Shown piece by piece: positions 26,494 through 36,462 of a stretch of DNA of 64,000 nt. The stretch's first letter is position 1. Each line of letters opens with the position of its first letter. The translations under genes and the position numbers were made by a program. The stretch is from CBDFHV01 sp965247705 (GTDB taxonomy: Bacteria; Pseudomonadota; Alphaproteobacteria; Rhodospirillales; CAMCUA01), in contig CBDFHV010000032.1 in assembly GCA_965247705.1 (NCBI GenBank), positions 1 to 64,000 of the forward strand, in the 5' to 3' direction. The notes under the pieces are model-generated. The model saw only the letters and a program-made list of their open reading frames with translations, made no database searches and was not told the DNA's origin.

Positions 26494-26988
26494 ATGACGT
26501 TGCCCCTGATTGTCGATCTTTCTGTCGCCATTCTACTGGTGGTGACCATCGTCTATGCGGTGGCGCTGAACCGCCGACTGGCCGGGCTGCGAAAGGACAA
26601 GGCGGCCCTGGAGGTGGCGGCCGCGAGTTTTGAAAAGGCCACCAACCGCGCGGGCACCGGCATCGCCAAGCTCAAAACAGACTCGGCGGAGCTTCACGAG
26701 ATGATGCGCACGGCCCAGTCCCTTCGCGACGATCTTGCGTTTCTGATCGAACGGGGCGGCAGCGAGGCGGATCGGCTGGAAAATGTCGTACGCGATGCCC
26801 GGGATCACGAAGACGCGCCGCCGCCGCCCGCCCGCCCGCCGGCGGAACTTCGCGCCGAGCGCCCCGCGGCGAAGCCGCGCGCCACCGCGAAGACCGGGGG
26901 GACGAAAACCGCCGTGACTCGTCTGGCCCCCCGCTCGAGCGCCGAACGGGACCTGCTGCGCGCCATTCAGACGGCGCGCCAGGCTTAG
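26494..26988 (+). CDS. DUF6468-like flagellar-cluster membrane protein
   Basis: 164 residues. One N-terminal membrane anchor (LIVDLSVAILLVVTIVYAVA) is followed by a helical stretch (RRLAGLRKDKAALEVAAASF) and a Pro/Ala/Lys-rich tail. Genes of this shape sit between fliM and motE in many Rhodospirillales flagellar clusters and are annotated DUF6468; no function is known to me. It starts 12 bases after fliM. Confidence 0.7.
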   Translation: MTLPLIVDLSVAILLVVTIVYAVALNRRLAGLRKDKAALEVAAASFEKATNRAGTGIAKLKTDSAELHEMMRTAQSLRDDLAFLIERGGSEADRLENVVRDARDHEDAPPPPARPPAELRAERPAAKPRATAKTGGTKTAVTRLAPRSSAERDLLRAIQTARQA

Positions 26989-27017
26989 TGCCTCACGCTT
27001 AGCGTCAAGGACTCGCG

Positions 27018-27762
27018 ATGACCCGCTTCCTGCCACGGATCCGTTTTCTGCCGGCGACAATCCTTGCCGCCTGCCTGATGCTTTCCTTGAAGGTCGGCAG
27101 CATCTGGGTCGGGTTCGAGGATATTCTAAAGGGCCCCCTCGGCGTCACCGATGCCCAGGCACAACAGCCCGACGCGGCGCAGTAGGAAGCCGCCGGATCC
27201 GCAGCCGGAGGCGACAGAGGGCACGCCGCCCGCGGCGACAGAGGGCGCACCGCCCGCCGCGGCAGACACAGCTCCGCCGGCCGGCTCGCCCGCCGACTTG
27301 GCGCGGCGCCTGGTGGCCGAGGACCCCACGCTGTTGACCCAATCGGAGATCGACCTCCTGCAGCAGCTTTCCGCCCGCCGCGAGGAATTGGCGCGGCGCG
27401 AACAGGAGTTGGAGGTCCGGTTGGGCATCCTGCTGGCGGCGGAAGCCCGTATTGACGGCAAGGTCCAGGACCTGAAGGCGTTGCAGGCCACGATCGAGGA
27501 ACTGATCAAGACCCACGCCGATCAGGAGGAGTCCAAGTTGCAAAGCCTGGTCAAGATCTACGAGAACATGAAACCCAAGGACGCGGCGCGGATCTTCGAA
27601 GACCTGGATCTGGAGGTGCTGCTTTCCGTCGCCGAACGCATGAAGGAGCGAAAACTAGCCCCGATCCTGGCGGGGATGAACCCCGAAAAGGCGCGCGAAG
27701 TGACCGTCGAGCTGACGCGTTCGCGGGAGCTTCCCCTGCCCGGCGCTAATACGGGAGGATAA
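27018..27762 (+). pseudogene. motE: MotE-like flagellar protein, frameshifted after the anchor
   Basis: MotE is a periplasmic chaperone for the motor protein MotC in rhizobia; homologues have an N-terminal anchor, a coiled coil and an MgtE-N-like end. Here the anchor frame (MTRFLPRIRFLPATILAACL up to QQPDAAQ) hits TAG at 27183-27185. The coiled coil (SARREELARREQELEVRLGI) and C-terminal domain (KPKDAARIFEDLDLEVLLSV, ILAGMNPEKAREVTVELTR) lie in the next frame to 27762. A one-base deletion near 27151-27185 gives a continuous 247-residue protein. Without repair, the conserved part has no export signal. Confidence 0.72.
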
Positions 27763-27897
27763 TGCCGATTTTGCCAATTTTCTTGCACAAGTATTCGGCG
27801 AGACCCCACAACGTTTGAGCCCAAACCCTGTCGCCGGAACCGCCGGTCCGGGGCATGGCGCGGGCGTCACTCAGGAATGTCAGGAATGGATTGAGCG

Positions 27898-28287
27898 ATG
27901 GCTGTCGATATGAACATGCAGGTGCTTATCGTCGATGACCACAAGACGATGCTTCGGATCCTGCGCAATCTCCTCCGCCAGCTAAATTTCACCAACATCG
28001 TGGATGCCTCGGACGGTTCCGAGGCCCTGCAGAAGCTTCGCGAGGACAAGTTCGGACTTGTGATCTCCGACTGGAACATGGAGCCAATGACCGGGATCCA
28101 GTTGCTGCGCGAAGTTCGTGGGGACGACGGGCAACTTAAACAAATTCCCTTCATCATGATCACGGCCGAAAGCAAATCGGAAAACGTTATCGCGGCCAAG
28201 GAGGCCGGCGTTTCCAACTACATCGTGAAACCGTTCAACGCCGAGACCTTGAAGGCAAAGCTGGTCAGCGTTCTCGGCGACTTCTAG
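27898..28287 (+). CDS. cheY: Chemotaxis response regulator CheY
   Basis: Single receiver domain, 129 residues. The acidic pair is in VLIVDDHKTM, the phospho-acceptor Asp in GLVISDWNMEPMTGIQLL, the Thr/Ser switch in IMITAES, and the Lys in NYIVKPFNAETL. It follows motE and precedes cheZ, so it is the likely motor-directed CheY. The start ATG 27898 has a second ATG four codons on. Confidence 0.93.
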   Translation: MAVDMNMQVLIVDDHKTMLRILRNLLRQLNFTNIVDASDGSEALQKLREDKFGLVISDWNMEPMTGIQLLREVRGDDGQLKQIPFIMITAESKSENVIAAKEAGVSNYIVKPFNAETLKAKLVSVLGDF

Positions 28288-28304
28288 GACACTCAATCGG
28301 AAAA

Positions 28305-29012
28305 ATGGTGCCCATACAACGACCGACCTTGGACGCGGACACACATCAGCGCGAGATCGACCGATGCCTCAAGGCGCTTCGGCGCAAGTCCGGGCCCACC
28401 GTCAACGTCGACGACGTCGCCGCGGTGCTCGAGGCGGTGGCGGGTTCGTTTCGCAGCGTCGCCTCGCGGCGGGACAAAACGGTCCTGTCCGAATTGGGCT
28501 CCCTGTCGACGTTCATCCGCTCGGCGAAGGCAGAGATTTCGGCCCTCCGACCCGACGAGGTCAAAGAGTCGTTTCTGCCCAAGGCGGCGGACGAACTTGA
28601 CGCCATCGTCGCGGCCACTGCGGACGCCACCAATGCTATCATGGACGCGGCCGAACGAATCGACGGGTTCTCGAGTGACCTGCCGGCGGCAAGCCGCGGC
28701 GCCCTTGCCGATGAGACCGGGCGCATCTTCGAGGCTTGCGGCTTCCAGGACATTACCGGCCAGAGGGTGTCCAAGGTGGTCATGGCATTGAAGGAGATCG
28801 AAGTGCGGGTCGATGGCCTGATCGAGGCCTTTGGCGGCGGCACCGGGAAGCGGCCGAAAAGGGCGGCCACCAAGGCGGCGGCGAAGACCGGCGGCAAGAC
28901 CGCGCGGAGCCGGAAGAAGAAACCCAGCGACCAGGACCTCCTCGAAGGTCCGCAACTCGCCGGCAGCGGAATCTCGCAGGACGACGTGGACGCGCTGCTG
29001 GCCAGGTCCTGA
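28305..29012 (+). CDS. cheZ: CheY-P phosphatase CheZ
   Basis: 235 residues, long helical protein. The CheZ active region is FEACGFQDITGQRVSKVVMA, with the Asp and Gln used for dephosphorylation. A basic Lys/Ala-rich linker follows. The C-terminal CheY-binding tail is GISQDDVDALLARS. It begins 17 bases after cheY. A second, shorter CheZ-like protein is encoded at 53601-53993 with the same active-site and tail motifs. Confidence 0.88.
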   Translation: MVPIQRPTLDADTHQREIDRCLKALRRKSGPTVNVDDVAAVLEAVAGSFRSVASRRDKTVLSELGSLSTFIRSAKAEISALRPDEVKESFLPKAADELDAIVAATADATNAIMDAAERIDGFSSDLPAASRGALADETGRIFEACGFQDITGQRVSKVVMALKEIEVRVDGLIEAFGGGTGKRPKRAATKAAAKTGGKTARSRKKKPSDQDLLEGPQLAGSGISQDDVDALLARS

Positions 29013-29020
29013 GGCCCGCC

Positions 29021-29719
29021 GTGGACGACCACGACATTTCCGTTCCCGGCTCCGGCGGCGAAACGGCCGGTGGCGGCATGACCATCTTCCTGTCCCTGTT
29101 CCTCTTGGTCCTGGCCTTCTTCATCCTCCTGGTGACCATCTCCACCCTGGAAGAGATCAGGACCCAGGCGGTGATGGACAGCCTGACGTCCACCTTTTCC
29201 ACCGTATTGCCGCCGACCACCGAACTGACCGCCTTCGCGGCCAAGGAAGGGGAGGTGATTGCCGGCCAGCAGTTCCAGACCCAGATCAGCGGCGTCTTCA
29301 CCACCGCCCTTCAGGTGGCCCGGGTCGAGATCGTCCAACCCGGCCGGCTGATGCGCGTGACCATGCCCGCCAACGCGCTCTTCTTTGACGGGGAGACGCG
29401 CCTGAGGCCGGCGCGCCAGCCGCTTCTCGATCGGATCGTCGCCGCCTTGAGCAGCCGACCACCGGGGCTGAAATTCGACCTCGAGTTCATTGTCGGGGCC
29501 GATTACACGGTCGGCGGCGGACTGCCCATCGGCCAGAACCTGGAGATGGCGCGCGGCGGCGCGTTCGTGCGCGAGATGATGTCGCGGGGCGCGCCTCCCG
29601 ACAGCCTGTCAATCGGCTTGCAGCCGGGGCTTCCAGGGGAGATCATAGCGTGGTTCTATACCCGATTCCCCGATGAGGAGCGGCTCCGCTTCGAGGGAAT
29701 CCTCGGTAAGGATCCCTGA
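29021..29719 (+). CDS. MotB-like membrane protein without the proton-site Asp
   Basis: 232 residues from GTG 29021, eight bases after the cheZ stop. One membrane segment (MTIFLSLFLLVLAFFILLVT) is followed by a periplasmic OmpA/MotB-like domain (ALFFDGETRLRPARQPLLDR, then YTVGGGLPIGQNLEMARGGA). In stator MotB the segment starts with a conserved Asp (FADLM or TDLVS); none is present here. It is therefore unlikely to conduct ions alone and may pair with the next gene. The open frame upstream of 29021 overlaps cheZ and is not coding. Confidence 0.7.
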   Translation: MDDHDISVPGSGGETAGGGMTIFLSLFLLVLAFFILLVTISTLEEIRTQAVMDSLTSTFSTVLPPTTELTAFAAKEGEVIAGQQFQTQISGVFTTALQVARVEIVQPGRLMRVTMPANALFFDGETRLRPARQPLLDRIVAALSSRPPGLKFDLEFIVGADYTVGGGLPIGQNLEMARGGAFVREMMSRGAPPDSLSIGLQPGLPGEIIAWFYTRFPDEERLRFEGILGKDP

Positions 29720-29763
29720 GGCGCAGTCCGATTTCGGCATTCGGCGGCGCGGGGTCGCTAGGA

Positions 29764-30489
29764 ATGGGAGCGATGCAACAAGACGACACCGGGCTCCCCG
29801 AACTCGAGCCCCCTACTCAGAGCCGAGCCTGGATGGTCACGTTCACGGACCTGGTGTCGCTCATGCTGACGTTCTTCGTGCTGCTGTTCTCCATGTCCAG
29901 CGTCAAGGTGGGGGAATGGGAGAACATGATCGACGCTCTCTCCCAAAGCCTCAATCCGTCTCGTGAAAAAGCCATCGCCCAACCCACCGCCCAGTACAAT
30001 ATCTCCACCATATTTCGCAAGCGGGCCATCAACCTGGACTATCTGACCGCGGTTCTGGAGCGACTGATGGCCGACGATCCCCTGCTCGGCCGCGGCATGA
30101 TCGTGCGCCTCGAGGATCAGGTGGTCATCACCTTGCCGGGCGATCTATTGTTCGAGCCCTCCCGCGCCGTGCTCTCGCAGCGATCGAGCGAGGCCTTGTT
30201 CACGTTGGGCGGGGTGCTGAGGAACATCGACAATCAGATCGTGGTTCAGGGCCATTCCGATCCGCGACCGCCGGGCGTCGCCGACTACGCGTCCAATTGG
30301 GAACTTTCGGTGGCCCGGGCGGTGGCGGTGTCGAATTCGCTGCGGCGCTCCGGCTACACCGAGGACATTATTGTCCACGGCTACGCCGATAGCCGCTTCG
30401 CTTTACTGCCGGCCATGGCGGACGTTAAACGGCGGGAGTTGGCGCGCCGGGTCGATATCGTGATCCTTCCCACGGCCGGGGGAGCCTGA
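29764..30489 (+). CDS. MotB-like stator protein with conserved Asp
   Basis: 241 residues. The N-terminal segment WMVTFTDLVSLMLTFFVLLF carries the Asp that binds the coupling ion in MotB/PomB. The C-terminal OmpA-like peptidoglycan-binding domain is clear (LLFEPSRAVLSQRSSEALFT, IVVQGHSDPRP, NWELSVARAVAVSNSLRRSG, ADVKRRELARRVDIVI). No motA lies in the window, so either the partner is elsewhere or this is an accessory MotB. Its stop overlaps the start of the TPR gene. Confidence 0.82.
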   Translation: MGAMQQDDTGLPELEPPTQSRAWMVTFTDLVSLMLTFFVLLFSMSSVKVGEWENMIDALSQSLNPSREKAIAQPTAQYNISTIFRKRAINLDYLTAVLERLMADDPLLGRGMIVRLEDQVVITLPGDLLFEPSRAVLSQRSSEALFTLGGVLRNIDNQIVVQGHSDPRPPGVADYASNWELSVARAVAVSNSLRRSGYTEDIIVHGYADSRFALLPAMADVKRRELARRVDIVILPTAGGA

Positions 30490-33400
30490 TGCCGGGGGTG
30501 CCGCGTCTGGCGAAGATCTTGGCGGCCGTACCCCTCGTGGTGGCCGTCGCAACCATCATCTTGTCCGGAACCGCCGCCGCCGATCCGGTGACGGTCCGCG
30601 GGGGCGGTCACGAAGGATACGGACGCCTGGTCTTCAATTGGCCGGCGCCGGTCTCTTGCGAAGCAAGCTTGAACGGGGATCGCCTCACCCTTCGCTTCGG
30701 GCGGCCCTTGGAAGGAAGCGTGACCGACGGTCTGGGGCCGGTGCGCGAATACGTGCGCCGGACCGCCGTCATCGAGGGCGGCCTTGGCGTCGTCCTCGAC
30801 CTGACCCGCGCCTACGGCTTGCGTCATTTCTCCCTCGGCTCTGCCGTGGTGGTGGACTTTCTGGACGCCGCCGAGGACGTGGCGCCAGAGGCCGGCGGGA
30901 CGGCGGCCCCTGGCCAGGCAACGGCGGCGCCCCGTGGGACAACATCACCCACGGTTCCCATTCGTACCGGCGAGCACAAGGACTTCAGCCGCATTGTATT
31001 CGACTGGCCGCGAACGGTGGACTACCGGGTCAGCCAGGAGGGCACCCAGGTCTCGGTGTCGTGTCGTTCCAGGCGCCGGGTCGCCTGGCGTTGGCCGGCC
31101 TTCGCGCGGGGCGCCCAACGCGGGTAAGCCGGGTCGAGGGCAGCGGAGACGGTCCTTCGCCCAGCGTGATGCTGACCGTTCCGGCGGGAGTTGGCGCCAA
31201 GGGCTTCCGCGTCGGGCCGAAGATCGTCGTCGATCTTCGCGACGGTACCGCGGCGTCTCCGCCACCATCGCCGCCATCATCGCCGCCGCCATTGCCGCCA
31301 CCATCGCAGACGGACGTTGCATCAACTGCCCCGGCGGAACCGGCGGAGGCAGAGGCTCCCGAACCGACCGCCGCGCCGGTGGAAGCGGTCGAAGTCGCGG
31401 CCATCGAGTCCACCGCCCCGGCTGAAACGCCCCCGGCCGCCGCTCCGGCTGAAGCGCCCCCGGCCACCGCCCCGGCCGAAGCGTCCTCCGTCCCCCCCGC
31501 CCAAGGGCCCCCGGCCGATACCGCCGTCGCCGCGACCACCGAGTCGGCGCCAAGCGACAGCCCTGGCACCGTGGCGGCGCCGACCGCGGAGGCGGCCTCC
31601 GGCAAGCCCGACTCCGTCGCGGCCCTGGGGGGACCCCGTCCCCTTGATCTTACGCCGCCGAACAAGTCGGCGGCGGACCCGGAAGGGACAGGCGTCGCGG
31701 AGGCGGACTCCGCCGAGCAGGTCCCGCAGGGTGAGAACGACGTCGTGGTCGACTTCCGCTTCGACTGGGAGGAACCGGTCGCCGCCGCCGTGATTCATCG
31801 TGCGGGCGCGCTTTGGGTCGTGTTCGACAAGGCCCGCGCCGTCGACCTGGCGGCGCTCCAGCAGCGCGGCGGCAACCTCGTCCGCGCCGTGGACTCGCTG
31901 CCCGTCGAGCGGGCGACGGTCCTGCGCCTGGACACCGTGGCGGGCGTCAATCCATCATTGCGCCGGGACGGCCTGGCCTGGATCCTCGAATTCCGCCAGC
32001 AGGCCTTCCAGGTTGCCACGCCCATCGAGACCCTGCCCCAGCCCAACTCGCCGATCGGGTCTCGCGTGTTCCTGCCGGTGACCGAACCGGGACGGGCCAT
32101 ACCGCTGGTCGATCCGGCGATCGGCGACAACCTGGTCGCCGTTCCCGTGGTTCCTCTGGGACACGGCATATCGCAGGCGCGGCGGTTTCCCCAGTTCCAA
32201 CTGCTGCCGACCATCCAGGGTATCGTGGTGCGTCCGCGGATCGACGATCTGCGGGTCCGCACCTTGCGCCAGGGAGTGGAACTGACCAGCGCCGGCGGCC
32301 TCAGCATATCGTCGATCTCGGCCCGTGTGCGCGCCGACCTGACGATTGGCAGCCTGCGGCCCCTGACCCGCGTGTTCGACCTGGAACCGTGGCGAAACCT
32401 GACAATCGAGGATTTCAACGAAACCAAGCAGGAATTGCAGCAGGTCGTGGCGCGGTCGAGTCCCGACGAACGGGAGAGCCGGCGCCTGGATCTGGCCAGG
32501 TTCTATTTCGCCATGGGGTTCGAGGCCGAGTCCTTGGGCGTCCTGGAGTCGGTGCGCCGGGAGCGGCCGGAAATCGAGGAATTGCCCGAGTTCCGCGCCA
32601 TGCGCGGCGCCACCAGCATGATGATGGGGCGCCAGGAGGACGCGGCCGCCGACCTCAATCATGCCAGCCTCGACGATAACGACGAAGGCGTCTTCTGGCG
32701 GGCGGCGTTGAAGGCCCAGACCGGAGACCCGGTCGGCGCCGCCGCGACGTTGAAGCGCAAGGGCGGCATCGTGCGGCCCTATCCCAAGCCGTTGAAGATG
32801 CCCCTGGGACTGGTGATCGCCGACACGGCGATCACCGTCGGCGACATCCGTCTTGCCCAGCAATACCTCCAGGTGCTGGCAAACGACGAACCCGACGAAA
32901 CCCAACAGGCACAGATCGACTACGTTACCGGACGCATGGCGGAATTGGCCGGCGACTTCGACGGCGCCATCATCAAGTGGGAGAGTGTGATCGACAGCCG
33001 CCACCGGTCGGCCCGGGCCAACGCGGCAAGAGCGCGAGCGGAACTGTTGATGAAGACGGACGAAATCGCCCGTGCCGCGGGGATCGAGATTCTGGAAGGC
33101 CTACGGTTCGCGTGGCGCGGCGACGATTTCGAGTTCACGCTTCTTCGCCGCCTGGGAGACCTGTACCTGGCCGAAGAACGTTACCGGGAGGGCTTGCGAA
33201 CGCTGCGTCAGGCCGCGACCTATTTCCGTGAACATGAGGATGCCTCGGCGGTGACTCAAAAAATGGCGGAAACCTTTTCCGCCATGTACATGGACGACAA
33301 GGCCGATGCCATGGCGCCGGTTTCCGCCATTGCCCTCTACGAGGAATTCAAGGAACTGACTCCGGCCGGTGAGCGGGGCGATGAGATGGTCCGCAGGTTG

Positions 33401-34081
33401 GCAGACCGGTTGGTCGCGGTTGACCTCCTGGATCGGGCGGCCGAATTACTGGAAACCCAAGTGCAGTTCCGCCTCAAGGGGGTCGACAAGGCGCGGGTCG
33501 GCGCCCAGCTGGCCCTCGTCTATATCCTCGATCAACAGCCCGATAAAGCCCTCGAAACCCTAGACGGCTCGAACTTCGAACCCCTGCCCGAAGAGCTTGT
33601 CGTGCAGCGCAAACATCTTCGGGCGCGCACCATGCTGGATACGGACCGGGCCGAAGAAACCCTGGCCCTGCTCAAGGACGACAAGTCCCTCGATGCCGAT
33701 CTCCTACGCCTGGAGGCCCATTGGAACGGCCAGCAATGGGCGAAAGCCGCCAGTACGTTGCGTAGCATCGCCCGCTTGCGGGGCGTGGAAAGCGCCGGCG
33801 AACTCGACAACAGTCAGGCACATACCGTTCTCAACCTGGCCGTGGCCCTGACCCTTAGCGGCAACCAGCGGGCGGTCAACCGGTTGCGCCGCGATGTCGG
33901 GCCATTGATGGACAAGACGTCGTACAAGGACGCTTTCCGGCTGATCGCCAGCAATCAGACCCAGGGCCTGGAAGACTATCGGTCGATCGCCGACAAGGTT
34001 GCGATTGCCGAGAATTTCAAGGGATTCATGGACGCCTACAAGGAACGTCTCAAGGCCGACCGGCTAAGTTCCATCAATTGA
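30489..34081 (+). pseudogene. Large secreted TPR protein of the flagellar cluster, frameshifted
   Basis: A signal peptide (MPGVPRLAKILAAVPLVVAV, cleavage after AAA) opens the frame at 30489. Three related beta segments follow (GYGRLVFNWP, DFSRIVFDWP and, after a long Pro/Ala-rich linker, DFRFDWEEPV). Next come about 600 residues of helical TPR-like repeats (RRLDLARFYFAMGFEAESLG, YLQVLANDEPDETQQAQIDY). The first frame leaves homology after GTQVSVS and the rest lies in another frame. At 31057-31066 TGTCG occurs twice in tandem; removing one copy gives SVSFQAPGRL and a single frame of 1195 codons. The N-terminal 190 codons and the TPR part are therefore uncoupled. The function is unknown; its position suggests a motor or envelope role. 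Confidence 0.75.
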
Positions 34082-34199
34082 GCCCGGCGCCATGGGGGGG
34101 GCGTAAATTCCGCAGATTTCCCCTTGCGCAGGGGCCGTCATATCCCCTAATAACCGCGCTCGATTTTCCACGACATCGCGGACGGATGGGGGTCCTGGT

Positions 34200-34667
34200 A
34201 TGAGTAAGCGCGCCCTTGCCGAGCCGGAATCGGCGCTTTCGCCGCTCGAGCCGGTTCGGGAACCCGTGAACCTGCGCCCGGTGATCGACGGCAATCGGGA
34301 CTATTTCGTCGAAAAGGACGGCATGCGTTTTGCCGGCACCCATCTGCTGGTCGAGCTGTGGGGCGCCAGGCACCTCAAGGACGTCGACCTGATCGAAGCG
34401 GCGCTGCGCGACGCCGCCGAAGCCGCCGGCGCCACCGTGCTGCAAGCGCACCTGCATCGCTTCGACTCCAGCGGCGGCGTGTCCGGAGTTGCCGTTCTGG
34501 CCGAATCCCACATCAGCATCCATACCTGGCCGGAGCGCAACTACGCGGCGGTCGATATCTTCATGTGCGGCGGCTGCACGCCCTACCGGACGCTGCCGGT
34601 GCTCAAGCGTGCGTTCTTGCCGACCAGCGTGCAGCTGTGCGAACAACGACGCGGCGTGCTTCCGTGA
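34200..34667 (+). CDS. speD: S-adenosylmethionine decarboxylase proenzyme
   Basis: Pyruvoyl enzyme supplying decarboxy-SAM for spermidine. 155 residues. The self-cleavage Ser is in LAESHISIHTWPERNYAAVD, followed by DIFMCGGCTPY; FAGTHLLVELWGA is near the start. It overlaps the spermidine synthase gene by four bases (GTGA). The pair sits between two flagellar blocks and is unrelated to them in function. Confidence 0.93.
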   Translation: MSKRALAEPESALSPLEPVREPVNLRPVIDGNRDYFVEKDGMRFAGTHLLVELWGARHLKDVDLIEAALRDAAEAAGATVLQAHLHRFDSSGGVSGVAVLAESHISIHTWPERNYAAVDIFMCGGCTPYRTLPVLKRAFLPTSVQLCEQRRGVLP

Positions 34668-35521
34668 CCTGGTTCGACGAGGCCCTTTACAGCGGCCAGC
34701 ACGACCAGGGATACACCCAGCGCCTACAGGTCCAACGAATCATCCACCAGGGCCGAACCCGGTTCCAGGACCTGACCATTTTCGAGAACCCCTCCTTCGG
34801 GCGGGTCCTGGTCCTCGACGGGATCGTCCAGACCACCGAGGGCGACGAGTTCATCTACCACGAGATGATGGCCCATGTGCCCCTGCTGGCCCATGGCCGG
34901 GTCCATGAGGTGCTGATCATTGGCGGCGGCGATGGCGGCGTCCTGCGCGAAGTGCTGCGCCATCCGATTGAGCGGGCGACCATGGTCGAGCTCGATCGCG
35001 AGGTCATTGACCTGTGCCGGGTTCACATGCCGGCCTTGAGTGGGGGCGCGTTTGACGATTCGCGCACGGATTTGATGATTTCCGACGGCGTCCGCTTCGT
35101 CGCCGAGACGGACCGACGGTTCGATGCGATCATTGTCGATTCCACCGACCCCATCGGGCCTGGCGCGGTGCTGTTTCAACAGTCGTTCTACGAGGATTGC
35201 CGCGCCCGTCTCGCGCCTGGCGGCGTTGTGGTGACCCAGAACGGGGTGCCCATTTTTCAGGCCCAGGAGGTGACCGATACCTGGCGGCGCCTGGGTCGGG
35301 TGTTCACCGACCGGTGGTTCTACACGACCCCAGTGCCCACCTACGTCGGCGGCCTGATGACCCTGGCCTGGGCCAGCGACGATCCGGGACTGCGCCAGGT
35401 CTCGGCGGACGTCCTGGCTCGACGCCAGCGGGACATCGGCCTGGAGACCCGCTACTACACCCCCCATGTCCACGTCGGCGCCTTCGCCCTGCCGCCTTAT
35501 ATCACCCGGTTGATGACGTAA
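34664..35521 (+). CDS. speE: Spermidine synthase
   Basis: Aminopropyltransferase, 285 residues from GTG 34664 (TWFDEALYSGQHDQGYTQRL). The substrate-binding motifs are GRVLVLDGIVQTTEGDEFIY, LIIGGGDGGVLREVLRHP and IIVDSTDPIGPGAVLF. It is coupled to speD by a four-base overlap. It converges on fliP, which ends 37 bases away; that gap holds no obvious strong hairpin. Confidence 0.93.
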   Translation: MTWFDEALYSGQHDQGYTQRLQVQRIIHQGRTRFQDLTIFENPSFGRVLVLDGIVQTTEGDEFIYHEMMAHVPLLAHGRVHEVLIIGGGDGGVLREVLRHPIERATMVELDREVIDLCRVHMPALSGGAFDDSRTDLMISDGVRFVAETDRRFDAIIVDSTDPIGPGAVLFQQSFYEDCRARLAPGGVVVTQNGVPIFQAQEVTDTWRRLGRVFTDRWFYTTPVPTYVGGLMTLAWASDDPGLRQVSADVLARRQRDIGLETRYYTPHVHVGAFALPPYITRLMT

Positions 35522-35558
35522 ATCCGGGGCTGGCGCCCTGCCCCTGCCGTCACGGCCC

Positions 35559-36314
35559 CTATCCGGCGCCGAAGGAGCGCACCAGGCTGCCGACGAGCAT
35601 GAACCAGCCGTCCACGAGGACGAAAAAGATGATCTTGAAGGGCAGCGCGATGATGATGGGCGGCAGCATCATCATGCCCATGGACATCAGCACCGACGCC
35701 ACCACCATGTCGATTATCAGAAACGGCAGGAAGATCAGGAAGCCGATCTCGAAGGCGCGTCGAAGCTCGCTGATCATGAAGGCGGGGATCAGCACCCGCA
35801 TTTGGGTTTCCTCCCGGAATTCCTCATCCGTCATACCGGCGATGTCCACGAACAGGGCGAGGTCCTGTTCGCGCACGTGGCCCATCATGAAGGTGCGCAC
35901 CGGCGCCGCACTGCGCTCGAAAGCTTCGAATTCGCTGATTTCGCCATCGATGAGGGGCCGGATTCCCTGCTCCCACGTGGCTTCCAGGGTTGGCGTCATA
36001 ACGAACAGGGTGAGAAACAGGGCGAGGCTCACCAGGACCTGGGTGGGCGGCGTCTGCTGGGTACCCATCGCCTGGCGCATGAAGGACAGGACGACGATGA
36101 TGCGGGTGAACGAAGTAAGCATGACCAGGATCGACGGCGCCAGGCTCAGGACCGTGATCAAGACGATGAACTGAACGGTCCGGGCCGTGGCCTCGCCGCC
36201 GCTGTCGCCAAGATCCAGGCTGAAGGTCTGCGCCGCCGCGGGCACGGCGGTCAGGAACAGGATGGCGCCGCAGGCGGCAACGGCTTTCAGGCGCCCATGG
36301 GTGCGGACGATCAT
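35559..36314 (-). CDS. fliP: Flagellar export gate protein FliP
   Basis: Type III export-gate membrane protein, 251 residues. A signal peptide (AVAACGAILFLTAVPAAAQT) precedes the conserved LSLAPSILVMLTSFTRIIVV, then GTQQTPPTQVLVSLALFLTL, and the end KIIFFVLVDGWFMLVGSLVR. The ATG overlaps the ancestral fliO stop (ATGA), so its translation was probably coupled to fliO, which is now split by an IS. The frame is intact. Confidence 0.95.
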   Translation of the reverse strand: MIVRTHGRLKAVAACGAILFLTAVPAAAQTFSLDLGDSGGEATARTVQFIVLITVLSLAPSILVMLTSFTRIIVVLSFMRQAMGTQQTPPTQVLVSLALFLTLFVMTPTLEATWEQGIRPLIDGEISEFEAFERSAAPVRTFMMGHVREQDLALFVDIAGMTDEEFREETQMRVLIPAFMISELRRAFEIGFLIFLPFLIIDMVVASVLMSMGMMMLPPIIIALPFKIIFFVLVDGWFMLVGSLVRSFGAG

Positions 36315-36462
36315 GGGGACGAAGGCGTCCGTTGACCGCCTTGCGCTTCCGCCACGGTGGCACCTTCGCGAAACGCGCTATCGCGAACGGCCGTGGCAAA
36401 CGACGCCGATCCGGGGCCGATGCCCGCGTCCAGCAACAGGTCGGGACCCGGGCCCGGGCTAA

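Noticed and set aside
27780..27810. Sigma-54 promoter before cheY (TGCCAATTTTCTTGCA)
   Set aside because: The -12 TTGCA is good, but the -24 element reads TGCCAA and lacks the invariant GG.
30638..31070. Open frame upstream of the TPR domain as an alternative start for that gene
   Set aside because: This stretch overlaps the signal-peptide frame at 30489-31060, which has clear export and repeat features; the other frame there is Arg/Gly-rich shadow sequence.
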